Shown piece by piece: positions 50,901 to 59,359 of a stretch of 64,000 nt of DNA. Both the position numbers and the translations under genes were made by a program. Within the stretch, counting starts at the first letter, position 1. Each line of letters opens with the position of its first letter. The notes beneath the pieces are model-generated. The model saw only the letters and a program-made list of their open reading frames with translations, was not told where the DNA came from and searched no databases. Origin of the DNA: Streptomyces albofaciens JCM 4342. GTDB lineage: Bacteria; Actinomycetota; Actinomycetes; Streptomycetales; Streptomycetaceae. The stretch spans positions 4,558,501 through 4,622,500 of the forward strand of contig NZ_PDCM01000001.1 in assembly GCF_008634025.1 (NCBI RefSeq), written 5' to 3'.

Positions 50901-51053
50901 GCCGATGAGTCCGTGCGCCGGGGTGACCAGGGACACCCGGTGCCCCCGGGCGGCGTACTCGCGCGACAGGTTCCACACCAGCGGGGACAGCCCGCCGCGC
51001 ATGAGGCGGTTGTCGAACCCGCCGCACTCGAAGGCGAAGTGGATCACGTGCAT
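47994..51053 (-). CDS. Glycosyltransferase fused to a HAD (Cof-type) phosphatase
   Basis: 1019 residues. Residues 1-580 are a GT-B glycosyltransferase of the glycogen/starch-synthase type: [29 protein letters not shown] at 20-48, [20 protein letters not shown] near 341-360, and FPSKFELDGFLIAQAEAM at 424-441 with the two conserved acids. Residues about 640-735 form a small beta domain also present at the end of the other glycosyltransferase. Residues 753-1019 are a complete HAD phosphatase: VATDLDGTLL, VVTGRPATACKQYL, GTTKAAGVERAARLLG and FGDMPNDIPLL. By analogy with acarbose assembly, the first part would couple an activated cyclitol or sugar, and the second would remove the 7-phosphate. The start at 51053 has TAGGAG. 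Confidence 0.88.
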   Translation of the reverse strand: MHVIHFAFECGGFDNRLMRGGLSPLVWNLSREYAARGHRVSLVTPAHGLIGTLRREHAVTELPYVHEHRVPLVLDPKVWPDHPSDITLELTTRAYRLRIDGVDVYFLSDAFLDLLPDRLYPPPGTEGTDLVHFKPLVFQVAGAHFIRRYLGGEEAVVHGFEPYYHYLLPPLFAGDPSLRTVSTVAANAPVTQKVYRPQVERLLGLFGVRADLDALEDGLPAEDSPQAAMARVLAGTRMHVEYGPDHVAVLPLVLAHADLLDFVSPGQRDYYSTFRDTPFESLFHTLPVSRMVRAQAHQLLMGGCGISDGWLARDPGAVDREAVLRSLGLDPSLPVFYHAARYAVHHKGQLELIRAVEEVLDSGTEAAFVLRLATSGGGGQPAPVGNAYFRSVADRHPGRVHLDWRLADEDTLFEQAACADFCVFPSKFELDGFLIAQAEAMACGAVPIATAQSVTAHFGHALPPDDPRATGLSLPGSFRDDDPALTRALVDRIRQAAELRRAAPDAYARLSANARATARRFTWARSADRRLSAFEGLLRGRPRAFPTEDAIRYGWFDALPDAAWDRYRTLIARSAAALGDVAAYGRAAPLDEAAYERLFEAAHARADFAACARIARAAGREDWAARVRGRYTARIDAAGRPHVTYRHPEARHVEVAVAGTGMSASDLESHAEALASDEPVPAGSGAVLVPLVAARDGVFEGVLPGPPVGRHLLVMLTLASGRVTWDTLAFEPSDTAARPSAVPYGPAGGPPPFRLVATDLDGTLLRSDQSVSERTLRALARAAEAGASHLVVTGRPATACKQYLTALGYRGLAVCGQGAQLYDAGADRLLSSASLDLDLARSVVERVEAALGPLELGVVTAPPESRFKVTPRFGERVRHGWDVTTDRRLLWSHPIDKLVLHHPGLPEDEVEAVAQRLCGDEVTVVHSVRGMVEVLPAGTTKAAGVERAARLLGHEAAGTVAFGDMPNDIPLLAWAGHGVAVGNAHPALRAMADEIAPANDDDGVAAVLERLFGSSERMS

Positions 51054-51063
51054 GTCCCGGCTC

Positions 51064-52014
51064 CTACCGGCTCGCGGCCGCGCGGGCACTGGCCGCGCGC
51101 AGTTCCGGCAGGCCGATGAACTCGGTGTGGGTGCCCACGCTGCCGCACACGAACGCCCCGGCCACCGAGCCGGCCAGCACGCAGTCCTCGAACGGGCGCC
51201 GCTCGAAGTACGCGTGCAGGAAGGCGGTGACGAACGCGTCGCCGGCACCGTTGCTGTCCACGACCGGACGCTCCGGACGGACGGCGGGGAAGTGCCGGAC
51301 GGTGTCGGCACCGCGCTCCAGCAGGTAGCAGCCGTTGGCCCCGTCGGTCGCGACCACGAACCGCGCCCGGCCCTCGCCGACGATCGACCGCAGCACGGTC
51401 TCCAGCCGGTCGTGGACCGCCGCCGCGCTCAGGAAGACGTAGTCGGAGCGCAGGGCGTAGTGGCGGTGATGGGGGTTGTGCCCGTCCCAGTCGTGCAGAT
51501 CGGTCGAACTGGTCACGCCCAGCCGGTGGATGTCGTCGTACATGTCCTGGTTGTGGCCGATGATCGACAGGTGGACGTGGGCCGACCGCTCCAGGTGGGG
51601 CAGGTAGAAGTCGCGGGGAAGCCGGAGGTCCTCGGGGTGCCGGCCGTCGTAGAAGGAGAAGCGGCGGCCCTTGGCGTCCACCAGGTTCACCGCGCGCGGA
51701 GTGCCGTGCGGCGAGACCAGGTGGGCGAAGTCGAGGCCCTGGCGGGCGTAGTGCTCCAGGACCATGCGGCCCTGCGGGTCGTCGCCGAGGAAGTCGATGA
51801 ACTTCGTCCGCAGGCCGAGGGCGTGCCAGCCGAGCGCCACCCCGTTGCCGGTGTGCCCGACGTAGTCCCGCAGCGGTTCGACGAAGACCGAGTCGCCGGG
51901 CGGCACCCGCAACTCGTCCACGCGCACGATGGTGTCCACCCCGGTCCCGCCCACCACCAGGACGTCGTAGCCGTCCGGACCCTGTGCTCCGCTGTGGTGC
52001 TGGTCTGTGGTCAT
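51064..52014 (-). CDS. PfkB-family kinase, AcbK-like
   Basis: 316 residues of the ribokinase fold. It opens with [19 protein letters not shown], has [16 protein letters not shown], and shows the second PfkB signature [21 protein letters not shown] with the catalytic Asp in GAGD. In the acarbose cluster a kinase of this family (AcbK) phosphorylates acarbose at the cyclitol 7-OH, thought to keep the inhibitor inactive inside the cell. The position here, coupled by ATGA overlap to the nucleotidyltransferase and 10 bases before the glycosyltransferase-phosphatase, supports a similar role. The substrate is inferred. Confidence 0.83.
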   Translation of the reverse strand: MTTDQHHSGAQGPDGYDVLVVGGTGVDTIVRVDELRVPPGDSVFVEPLRDYVGHTGNGVALGWHALGLRTKFIDFLGDDPQGRMVLEHYARQGLDFAHLVSPHGTPRAVNLVDAKGRRFSFYDGRHPEDLRLPRDFYLPHLERSAHVHLSIIGHNQDMYDDIHRLGVTSSTDLHDWDGHNPHHRHYALRSDYVFLSAAAVHDRLETVLRSIVGEGRARFVVATDGANGCYLLERGADTVRHFPAVRPERPVVDSNGAGDAFVTAFLHAYFERRPFEDCVLAGSVAGAFVCGSVGTHTEFIGLPELRAASARAAASR

Positions 52015-53117
52015 GCGCTCACTCCTTCGGCAACGTGCTGAATGTGTCCGTCCTCCAGGACGACCGCCCCGTCGATGTCGGCGTCCGGCGGTATCACCGC
52101 GCCGGGCAGCACCACGCTGCGCCGCACCCGTGCCCCCGCGCCGATCCGTACCCCGGGGAAGAGCACGCTGTCCGCCACCTGTCCGGCGTTGACGAGGTCC
52201 GCGGGGATCACCGACCCGCGCACTCCGGGAGCGTCCGCGACCCGGCGCCGTCCGACGCCCGGCCGTACCGTCCACGGCATCCGCTCGACGGGCAGCGGTG
52301 CCGGCGGGCCCGCGGCGAGCGCCAGATGCGCCCGGTGGTAGCGCTCGACGGTGCCGATGTCCTCCCAGTGGCCGTGCACCTCGTGTCCGCGGATGTGCTC
52401 CCCGGCCGCGAGCATCGCCGGGATCACGTCACGGCTGATGTCGTGCTGCCAGTCGGTACCGTCCAGCAGGGTCAGGTACCGGTGGAGTACGGCGGCGTCG
52501 AAGACGCAGAAGGCCGCGAAGACCAGGTCGGAGGTGGGGTTCTCGGGCTTCTCCGCGAACTCCGTCAGCCGGCCCCCGGCGTCGAAGCGGACCATGCCGA
52601 ACAGGTGCACCCAGCGCCTGTCGATCCGCTGGTAGGCGACGGTCAGCGCCGCGCCCGAGGCCCGGTGCGCCGCGACGAGGGGGCCGTAGTCGTACCGGTA
52701 GACATGGTCGGCATGCAGGACGAGGACGTCCTCGACGCCGTCGGTGAAGATGAACTCGGCCTTGCGGATCAGGGCGTCGGCGGTGCCGCGTTCCAGCGGC
52801 CAGGTGCGCCGCGGCAGCTCCGCGGGCAGCTCCCGGCCGCGGTAGGCGCTGTCGTACGGGCCGAAGTGCACCCGGAACCCCGGTTCCGCGTTCCATACGC
52901 GGTGGAGGTCGTCCATCAGCAGCCGCTCCTCGTACTGGGACAGCAGCAGCACTTCCGAAAGCCCGGAGGCCCGGGCGTTGGCCAGGCTGAAGTCGATGAG
53001 CCGGCAGGCGCCGCCGTAGGGGACCAGCGGCTTGAGCCGCCCCGCGCCGAGCGGGCCCATCCGCTGCCCCTCGCCGCCCGCGAGCAGCACCGCGCGTACG
53101 GCACGCGGGTCAGCCAT
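52011..53117 (-). CDS. GlgC-like NDP-sugar/cyclitol nucleotidyltransferase
   Basis: 368 residues. The nucleotidyltransferase motif is [38 protein letters not shown] at 10-47, with [12 protein letters not shown] and FAEKPENP in the catalytic domain, and a left-handed beta-helix at the C-terminus ([40 protein letters not shown]). The pattern is that of glucose-1-phosphate adenylyltransferase. In acarbose biosynthesis the related AcbR activates 1-epi-valienol 1,7-bisphosphate. It overlaps the second glycosyltransferase gene by 8 bases. A plain glycogen role is unlikely because no glgA or glgB is beside it. Confidence 0.85.
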   Translation of the reverse strand: MADPRAVRAVLLAGGEGQRMGPLGAGRLKPLVPYGGACRLIDFSLANARASGLSEVLLLSQYEERLLMDDLHRVWNAEPGFRVHFGPYDSAYRGRELPAELPRRTWPLERGTADALIRKAEFIFTDGVEDVLVLHADHVYRYDYGPLVAAHRASGAALTVAYQRIDRRWVHLFGMVRFDAGGRLTEFAEKPENPTSDLVFAAFCVFDAAVLHRYLTLLDGTDWQHDISRDVIPAMLAAGEHIRGHEVHGHWEDIGTVERYHRAHLALAAGPPAPLPVERMPWTVRPGVGRRRVADAPGVRGSVIPADLVNAGQVADSVLFPGVRIGAGARVRRSVVLPGAVIPPDADIDGAVVLEDGHIQHVAEGVSA

Positions 53118-55203
53118 GCCGCACCTCGTCCCAGGCCACCCGGCCGCTGGACAAGGTGAGCAGCAGCAGCCCGTCGGCGCCCGGCGCCTCGCCCACGAAG
53201 ACACCCGGGCCGGTGCGGTCAAGGGTGCGTACGGTCGGCAGGGTCCTGGCCGAGCCCCGCCGCGCCTCCACGACCTGCACCCGTTCGGCGTGCGGCAGCC
53301 GGTACTCCAGACGCCCGTCGGCCAGGACGCGGGCGCGGGTGCGCAGCAGCGCGGCCTCCTCCGCGGGCACCGCCCCGGGAAGCCGGCCGAGGACCCGTTC
53401 GCAGGCGGCGAAGTCGGCCCGTCGCCAGGCGGCGCGGAAGAGGCGCGCCGCCGCTTCCGCGTCGAGCGGGGCGCGGCGCTCGTACGCCGCGATATCGCCG
53501 TGCTCGACGGCGGCCGCCGTGCTGACCTGGTCGTCGGTGAGCAGGTCGAACCAGCCGTGCCGGAGCGCCAGTTCGGTGGACAGGACGGGCGGCCGGCCCT
53601 CCCACAGCCGGGTGAACGCCGCCAGGTGCAGGTCGGCGCAGTGGTCCCAGGTGAAGGCGCGGGCGACGGCCGAGGCGCGGTCGGACAGCTCGCGGTAGCG
53701 GCCGGGATCGTCGGACCACAGGGCCGCCGCCTGCCGGATGCGGGCCGCGAGCGCGTCGGTGAGCAGGGCGTCGTCCTCCGCGAAGGAGCGGTTGACCGCG
53801 AAACCGGTGGTCGTCTCCGGGCCGTCGGCGTGCCGGAAGTGCTCCATGCCGCGCTGGTCGGTGGCGATGGGCACCGTGCCCACGGCCATGGCCTCGCCCT
53901 GGGCGATCAGGAAGGTGTCCATCTCGAACTTGGAGGGGAACAGGGCGAAGTCCGACGCGGCCGCGCAGGCGAAGACGCGGGCCTCCTCGACGCGCTCCCA
54001 CTCGAAGTGCAGACGGTCGGGGTGCCGGGCGGCGACCTCGTGGAAGAGCGGGTCGTCGATGCCGTTGCCGGAGATGCAGCGGATGACGAAGTTGGCCTTC
54101 AGGCCCTCGCCCAGCACCCGGTCCACGGCCCGTATCAGCTCGACCTGGCCCTTGTGGTGGACGGCATAGCGGGCGTTGTGGAAGAACGTCGGCAGCGCGG
54201 GGTCGAGGCCCAGGCCGCCGAGCACCTCCGTCCGGTCCACCCGGGCGGGGTCCCAGGCCAGCCACTGGTCGGAGATGGCGCAGCCGCCGACGAACATCTT
54301 GTGGGCGTTGCGGCGCACCACGTCGGCGATGGGCAGCCGCCGGAAGAGCGGCTCGAACGGGGTGTCCCGGAAGCCCGCGTAGAAGTCCAGCTGCCCGGGC
54401 GACAGGAAGTCGATCAGATCGGCGTGCTCGGCGGTCAGCTCGTAGAGCGCCACATGGTCCGGCGGGTAGGTGTAGTGCAGGTGGGTGAGCTGCTGGTACT
54501 GGACGAGCGCCGCGGGCACGTCGGGCTCGGGCTCGGGCGCGGGCAGCTCGACGTCCACGCCGAGCAGTTCGAAGAGGCGCGCCACCTCGGGCCCGTACAC
54601 CTTCTTGGCGATCGGCATGTTGCTCTGGACGTTGCTGACGACCAGCTTCGTCGGGTCCGCGCGCAGGGCGGCCGGCAGCAGGTAGTGGTAGTACGGCTCG
54701 TGGGTGTGGACGACGGCCTTCTCGTCGCCGAACCAGCCGCGCAGGAACCGGACGCTGTCCGCCTGGAAGACCAGCGGCTTGAAGAACACCAGGTCCCGGC
54801 CCTTCGCGGAGTACGGCGGGTAGAAGGTGTCCGGCAGCCGGTTCAGGTAGTCGTTGGCGAGGAAGTACAGGTCCACGCCCTCCAGGCGGATGCGGTGCGC
54901 GGTGGTGCGCAGCGCCAGGTCGGCCTGTTCGGGGAAGCCCTGCCAGACCCGGGTGTCGAGGACCACCGGCAGCGTGTAGGCGTCCTCGTAGGGCAGGTCT
55001 TCCACCTCGTAGCGCTGCCGCAGGTCGTCGAGCCGGCCGTGCGCGGGGGTGACGATGGAGACCCGGTGGCCGCGGGCGGCGAAGGTCTTGGAGAGGTTCC
55101 ACAGGTATACGGACGTGCCGCCCTGCAGGAAGGTGTGGTCGAAGCCGCAGCACTCGAAGTAGTTCTCGATGATGTGCATCCTGGGCGCGTTCACGGCGGT
55201 CAC
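53110..55203 (-). CDS. Glycogen-synthase-like glycosyltransferase
   Basis: 697 residues, paralogous to the first two-thirds of the glycosyltransferase-phosphatase at 47994-51053. Compare [50 protein letters not shown] and [18 protein letters not shown] here with the same blocks there. The C-terminal small beta domain ([20 protein letters not shown]) is shared too, but no phosphatase follows. The GTG at 55203 overlaps the stop of the kinase gene (GTGA). Two glycosyltransferases are expected for a pseudo-oligosaccharide: one adds the amino-deoxyhexose to a maltodextrin and one adds the cyclitol by a non-glycosidic C-N linkage. Which is which cannot be told by eye. Confidence 0.87.
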   Translation of the reverse strand: MTAVNAPRMHIIENYFECCGFDHTFLQGGTSVYLWNLSKTFAARGHRVSIVTPAHGRLDDLRQRYEVEDLPYEDAYTLPVVLDTRVWQGFPEQADLALRTTAHRIRLEGVDLYFLANDYLNRLPDTFYPPYSAKGRDLVFFKPLVFQADSVRFLRGWFGDEKAVVHTHEPYYHYLLPAALRADPTKLVVSNVQSNMPIAKKVYGPEVARLFELLGVDVELPAPEPEPDVPAALVQYQQLTHLHYTYPPDHVALYELTAEHADLIDFLSPGQLDFYAGFRDTPFEPLFRRLPIADVVRRNAHKMFVGGCAISDQWLAWDPARVDRTEVLGGLGLDPALPTFFHNARYAVHHKGQVELIRAVDRVLGEGLKANFVIRCISGNGIDDPLFHEVAARHPDRLHFEWERVEEARVFACAAASDFALFPSKFEMDTFLIAQGEAMAVGTVPIATDQRGMEHFRHADGPETTTGFAVNRSFAEDDALLTDALAARIRQAAALWSDDPGRYRELSDRASAVARAFTWDHCADLHLAAFTRLWEGRPPVLSTELALRHGWFDLLTDDQVSTAAAVEHGDIAAYERRAPLDAEAAARLFRAAWRRADFAACERVLGRLPGAVPAEEAALLRTRARVLADGRLEYRLPHAERVQVVEARRGSARTLPTVRTLDRTGPGVFVGEAPGADGLLLLTLSSGRVAWDEVRHG

Positions 55204-56651
55204 GTCCTTGCGTGGAGGGTCGGGGCGGAGGAGGGCAGCGCGAGCGCGTGACGCAGGTCGATCGCGGCGTGGTAGGGCCGGGCGTGGTCGTGGTTGTAGC
55301 CCAGCTCGTGCAGGAGGCGGCGCAGGTACAGCAGCCGCCGCAGCGGACTGCCGGACGCCGGCCCGAGCAGCAGGCGCAGCACGCGCTCACGCCAGGTGTC
55401 GGCGGTGCGGAAGACGGTGTGCAGCACCTCCCGCTGGGCGTCCGGCAGGCCGGGCGCGCCGTCCAGGGAGCCGTTCATGGTGGTGTCCGCGTCCACGCCG
55501 AGCCGGCGGGCGCTCTCGAAGGCCGCCTCGTCGGCCGTGAAGTACTCCAGCGCGCGCTGGACGGCGACGAGGTCTTGGAGGGGGGACTGGGCGGCGTAGC
55601 CGGAACCGTCCGACGGGAGGGCGGGCGTGGACAGGTCGATGACGCCCATCCGCCAGCTGCCGTCCGGTCCTTCGGCACACAGCAGGTGCGACAGGTGCAG
55701 GTCGCCGTGGCAGGGACCGGCTCCGGCGGCCGTGACCCGGTCGCCCAGTATGTGACGCAGCTGGTCCAGCTCGGCCCGCAGGGCATCGAAGGCGGCGCTC
55801 CGGGCGGCCGGCGGAAGGGGGAGGTCCGCGAGGGCCGACCGGTCGAACTGTGCCGCCGTCCTGGACAGCACGTCGGCCACCGGGTAGCCGGTGACCGGCT
55901 CGCCCAGGCGTACCGACAGGTCGTGGTGGAAGGCGTGCAGGAAACGCCCGGCCGTACGCAACGCCGCTTCGAGCGGACGCAGATGCGCGTGTACGAGCCG
56001 TTCCGGAGGGACGCGGTTCGTCAGGCGCGGCCACAGCGAGCGCAGGTCCGCCCGCAGCGGCGCGTCGATGCCCTGCCCGGGTACATGGCGGTACAGGACG
56101 CCCACCGGATGCCGGGTCCCGCCGACGGGATCGGTGTAGGTGTAGTCCCCGGCCCACTCGGGCGTCCGCCCGGTGCCGCTCATGAGCCGCAGCACCTCGG
56201 GTTCGTGGATCACCTCGTCCGGACGCCGGTAGGTCTTGTGGACGTAAGGGGTACCGCCTATCTCGACCAGGGAGAGGGCGTTGGAGGACCAGCCCTGGTC
56301 GAACGGCAGCCACCGCGCCTCGCCGGCCGGCGCGGAGGGCGCGCGGCGGAAGTCCACGTACCCGCCGCGCGCCGTGCGCAGCCGCGCGCCGGTCAGCACC
56401 CGGCGTACGGTCGCGAGCCCCGGGGGCCCGTCGCCGCGCACCGCGGCCACGGCGCCGGACGGTTCCCGGCGCACGGGGACGAAGATCCGCTCGCCGGAGG
56501 CGGGGCCGCCGACCGCCCGCACGACCAGCAGCACTTCGTCCGGTGCCGGCGCGGCGTGGTCGACCGTCTCGTAGCGGTGGGCGGCGCGGAGGTCGCGCGG
56601 CATCCAGGACGCGGTGCGCAGCAAGGGGGCGAGATGTTCGTCGGGGATCAC
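55200..56651 (-). CDS. Maltokinase-like phosphotransferase, AcbU-like candidate
   Basis: 483 residues with the maltokinase/APH fold. The N-terminal cap includes TPYVHKTYRRPDEVIHEPEVLRLM. The catalytic loop is GPCHGDLHLSHLL and the metal-binding segment GVIDLSTPALP, where maltokinases have IDFEG. The C-terminal helices end with RRLLHELGYNHDHARPYHAAIDLRHAL. It starts with GTG at 56651, GGAG lying about 11 bases upstream. It could phosphorylate maltose, or phosphorylate the cyclitol at C1 before nucleotide activation, the task of AcbU in the acarbose pathway. The position next to two glycosyltransferases and the nucleotidyltransferase favours the second. Confidence 0.78.
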   Translation of the reverse strand: MIPDEHLAPLLRTASWMPRDLRAAHRYETVDHAAPAPDEVLLVVRAVGGPASGERIFVPVRREPSGAVAAVRGDGPPGLATVRRVLTGARLRTARGGYVDFRRAPSAPAGEARWLPFDQGWSSNALSLVEIGGTPYVHKTYRRPDEVIHEPEVLRLMSGTGRTPEWAGDYTYTDPVGGTRHPVGVLYRHVPGQGIDAPLRADLRSLWPRLTNRVPPERLVHAHLRPLEAALRTAGRFLHAFHHDLSVRLGEPVTGYPVADVLSRTAAQFDRSALADLPLPPAARSAAFDALRAELDQLRHILGDRVTAAGAGPCHGDLHLSHLLCAEGPDGSWRMGVIDLSTPALPSDGSGYAAQSPLQDLVAVQRALEYFTADEAAFESARRLGVDADTTMNGSLDGAPGLPDAQREVLHTVFRTADTWRERVLRLLLGPASGSPLRRLLYLRRLLHELGYNHDHARPYHAAIDLRHALALPSSAPTLHART

Positions 56652-56658
56652 GTGGTAA

Positions 56659-57459
56659 TCAACTCCCGGTCATTTCGTAGGCGTTGACGCCACGCCGCCA
56701 TACGGTCAGGGCCAGGGCCAGGGCGCCGGCCGTCACCACGGGCAGCCAGACCACCAGCCCCGCGGAGCCCGTCAGCAGGTAGACGCACGGCACGTACGAG
56801 GTGAAGGCGAAGGGAAGCACCCAGGTCAGCAGGGCGCGCAGCGAGGAGTGGTAGATGTCCAGCGGGTACGCGGCGAACTCGGACACCTGGTTCGCCGCGT
56901 ACATCGACGGCAGGCTGGTCACCGTCCAGAAGGACAGCGAGGCGAACAGCAGCTTGACGGACGTGTGGATCAGGGCGCCGCACAGCACCAGCAAGGGGGC
57001 GACGGCCCACTGCAGCGGGGTGAGGTCGAGGCCGATGGCGCTGCCGGACCAGACCACCAGGAAGGCGCCGACGACGAGTTCGCCGAGCGCGTCGGGGTGG
57101 AAGAAGCGCTCCGAGAGCAGGGAGAACAGCGGGTTCACCGGGCGGATCAGATAGCGGTGGAACTCGCCGCGCTGGACCAGTTTGCGGCCCAGCTCCCACA
57201 GCTGGTCGGTGAAGAGGTGGTCCAGGCCGCGCGGCAGCAGCGAGAAACCCAGCAGGAACAGCACCTCGTGGTAGCTCCAGCCGCCCAGCACGGGAACCTG
57301 CCGGAAGACCAGGCCCACCACCGCCGTCTGCAGGCCCACGCGGATCAGGAAGGCCCCGGCCCCGAGAAGGAAGTCCATGCGGTACGTACTCAGCCGGTGC
57401 AGCCCGACCCCGCCGAGGAAGAAGGCCAGCCGCACATGGCGCCACCAGGTCCGGGTCAT
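56659..57459 (-). CDS. ABC-2 type exporter permease
   Basis: 266 residues with about six hydrophobic helices. The segment LVQRGEFHRYLIRPVNPLFSLLSERFFHPDALGELVVG near residues 90-130 is typical of the DUF990-type permeases that occur as pairs with one ATPase. The ATG overlaps the stop of the second permease (ATGA), and the gene is 8 bases before the maltokinase-like gene. AcbX/AcbY of the acarbose cluster are permeases of this general type. Export of the pseudo-oligosaccharide is the likely task. Confidence 0.85.
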   Translation of the reverse strand: MTRTWWRHVRLAFFLGGVGLHRLSTYRMDFLLGAGAFLIRVGLQTAVVGLVFRQVPVLGGWSYHEVLFLLGFSLLPRGLDHLFTDQLWELGRKLVQRGEFHRYLIRPVNPLFSLLSERFFHPDALGELVVGAFLVVWSGSAIGLDLTPLQWAVAPLLVLCGALIHTSVKLLFASLSFWTVTSLPSMYAANQVSEFAAYPLDIYHSSLRALLTWVLPFAFTSYVPCVYLLTGSAGLVVWLPVVTAGALALALTVWRRGVNAYEMTGS

Positions 57460-58316
57460 CCGCCGAGCACCTCCAGACGGCTGAGCGCGGCCCGCCAGAG
57501 GACGGCACCGAGCAAGGTCAGACCGGCCACCCAGCCGGCCTGCCGGGCGAGGACGCCGACGGCGTCGGCCACTCCGTCGTAGCGGCCGAGCAGCAGGGCG
57601 AGCGGCGCGTCGACCATGCCCTGGAAGGGCAGCGCGGACGCCAGTGCCCGCAGCGGGCCGGGCATCAGCGCGAGGGGCACCAGCTGCCCGGCGAAGAAGG
57701 CGACGACGCTCTGCTTCACCATCCGCACGCCCCAGGTGTTGGTGGTCACGAACCCCGTCATCCCGGTCAGCAGGTTCACGAGGAAGGCGAGCAGGACGGA
57801 CAGCGCGGCGGACACCAGGAACAGCAGGACGTCGGCCGGCCGGGGCACGGTGAGCGGCATGAGCAGGGCGAACAGGCCGAGCACGGGCACCCCGACCAGG
57901 ACGGCGTTGGCCGCGACGACCGGCAGGCACGCGAAGAACCGGACGACCGGGTAGCTGACCGGCCGGACCAGCATGACGGCCACGTCACCGCGGTAGACGT
58001 CGGCGGCGACCTCGTCGTCCACCCGGTTGGCGTGCAGGATCTGCAGGATCTGGGCCATCAGCAGGTAGGTGGTGATGGTCTCGGCGGTGAAGCCGCCCGG
58101 GCCGCCGCCGGGCGGCGAGCCCGCGTACACGGCCCGCCACAGGAAGACGGAGACCGCGGCGCCGGCCGCCGCGGTGACGCCGGTCGTCACGAACGACGAG
58201 CGGTACTGCAGCAGGGACTGGAGCCCTCCGGTGGCGAAGGGCAGGTAGTGCCGGACGCGCGCGGCGCGGCGGACCGGCGGGCCGCCCCTCGCCTCCGGTA
58301 CGGGAGAGCCGCTCAT
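57456..58316 (-). CDS. ABC-2 type exporter permease
   Basis: 286 residues, about six helices. It has the permease block DVYRGDVAVMLVRPVSYPVVRFFACLPVVAANAVLVGVPVLGLF and GFVTTNTWGVRMVKQSVVAFFAGQLVPLALMPGPLRALASALPFQGMVDAPLALLLG, the family ending. It starts in an ATGA overlap with the ATPase gene and forms the membrane pair of the exporter together with the gene at 56659-57459. About 25 N-terminal residues before the first helix are polar. Confidence 0.86.
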   Translation of the reverse strand: MSGSPVPEARGGPPVRRAARVRHYLPFATGGLQSLLQYRSSFVTTGVTAAAGAAVSVFLWRAVYAGSPPGGGPGGFTAETITTYLLMAQILQILHANRVDDEVAADVYRGDVAVMLVRPVSYPVVRFFACLPVVAANAVLVGVPVLGLFALLMPLTVPRPADVLLFLVSAALSVLLAFLVNLLTGMTGFVTTNTWGVRMVKQSVVAFFAGQLVPLALMPGPLRALASALPFQGMVDAPLALLLGRYDGVADAVGVLARQAGWVAGLTLLGAVLWRAALSRLEVLGG

Positions 58317-59359
58317 GCCCCACCTGCCGCGGGCCCGCACGGGATCTCGGCCGGGACCGGTCCGGAGCGCCCGCCGCCGTAGATCCGCCGTAGTACGTCC
58401 TCCAGGTCCGGTTCCGGCGCGTAGCAGTCCACCAGGTCGAAGCGTTCGAGCAGGAAGGCCAGCACCTGGCGGGAGGTGAACCGGTCCACCGGATAGTCGA
58501 CCTTGATGCGGCCGTCCTCGGCCGATGAGGCGCTCACCCCGGGCAGTCCCTGCTCGATGTCCGCGCAGGCCCGGTCGGGAGCCGTCGCGTTCCGGTGGTC
58601 GAACAGCACGGACCGCCGGTCGGCGGTCCGCAGCAGGTCCCGGATGCTGCCCTGGTGCACCACCCGCCCCCGGTCCACGACCAGCGCGCTGTCGCAGATC
58701 GCGGCGATGTCGGTGATGTCGTGGCTGGTGAGGACGACGGTCGTGCCCAGTTCCCGGTGCACGTGGTTGACCAGCTGCCGTACCGCGTCCTTGAGCACCA
58801 TGTCGAGGCCGATGGTCGGCTCGTCCCAGAAGACGACGGGCGGGTCGTGCAGCAGGCTCGCCGCGATCTCCGCCCGCATCCGCTGGCCCAGGCTGAGCTG
58901 GCGTACGGGGGTGGTGCCGAGGGCGTCGATGTCCAGCAGGTCCCGGTACAGGGCGAGGTTGCGGCGGTACACCGGATCGGGGATCTCGTAGATGCGGTGC
59001 AGGATGCGGAAGGAGTCCGGGACGGACAGGTCCCACCACAGCTGACTGCGCTGGCCGAAGACGACGCCGATGCCACGGGCGTTGTCCTTCCGCTGCCGGT
59101 ACGGCTCGATGCCGCGCACCAGGCAGCGCCCGCTGGTGGGCGTCATGATGCCGGTCAGCATCTTGATGGTGGTGGACTTGCCCGCCCCGTTGGCGCCGAT
59201 GTACGCCGTCTTGGAGCCGGCCGGGATCGTGAAGGACACCCCGTCGACCGCCCGGACGATCCGGTGCTCGCGGGTGAAGAGCGTGGCCAGACTGCCGGCC
59301 AGGCCCGGTTTGCGCTCGGCGAGCCGGAACTCCTTGACGAGATTCTCCGCGACGATCAC
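58313..59359 (-). CDS. ABC exporter ATPase
   Basis: 348 residues. Walker A GANGAGKS at 55-62, a signature LSLGQRMRAEIAASLLHDPP, Walker B VVFWDEPTIGLD, and the H-loop VLTSHDITDI. An N-terminal insertion KPGLAGSLATLFTREHRIVRAVD is typical of the ATPases that work with DUF990 permeases. The last about 90 residues form a C-terminal domain of the kind found in sugar and drug exporters. The start is GTG in a GTGA overlap with the aminotransferase gene. With the two permeases it makes a complete exporter, comparable to AcbWXY. Confidence 0.9.
   Translation of the reverse strand: MIVAENLVKEFRLAERKPGLAGSLATLFTREHRIVRAVDGVSFTIPAGSKTAYIGANGAGKSTTIKMLTGIMTPTSGRCLVRGIEPYRQRKDNARGIGVVFGQRSQLWWDLSVPDSFRILHRIYEIPDPVYRRNLALYRDLLDIDALGTTPVRQLSLGQRMRAEIAASLLHDPPVVFWDEPTIGLDMVLKDAVRQLVNHVHRELGTTVVLTSHDITDIAAICDSALVVDRGRVVHQGSIRDLLRTADRRSVLFDHRNATAPDRACADIEQGLPGVSASSAEDGRIKVDYPVDRFTSRQVLAFLLERFDLVDCYAPEPDLEDVLRRIYGGGRSGPVPAEIPCGPAAGGA

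Noticed and set aside
52011..53117. A glycogen-metabolism role for the GlgC-like and glycogen-synthase-like genes.
   Set aside because: They are embedded between cyclitol, aminotransferase and exporter genes, there are two diverged transferases with one fused to a phosphatase, and no branching enzyme or phosphorylase is present.
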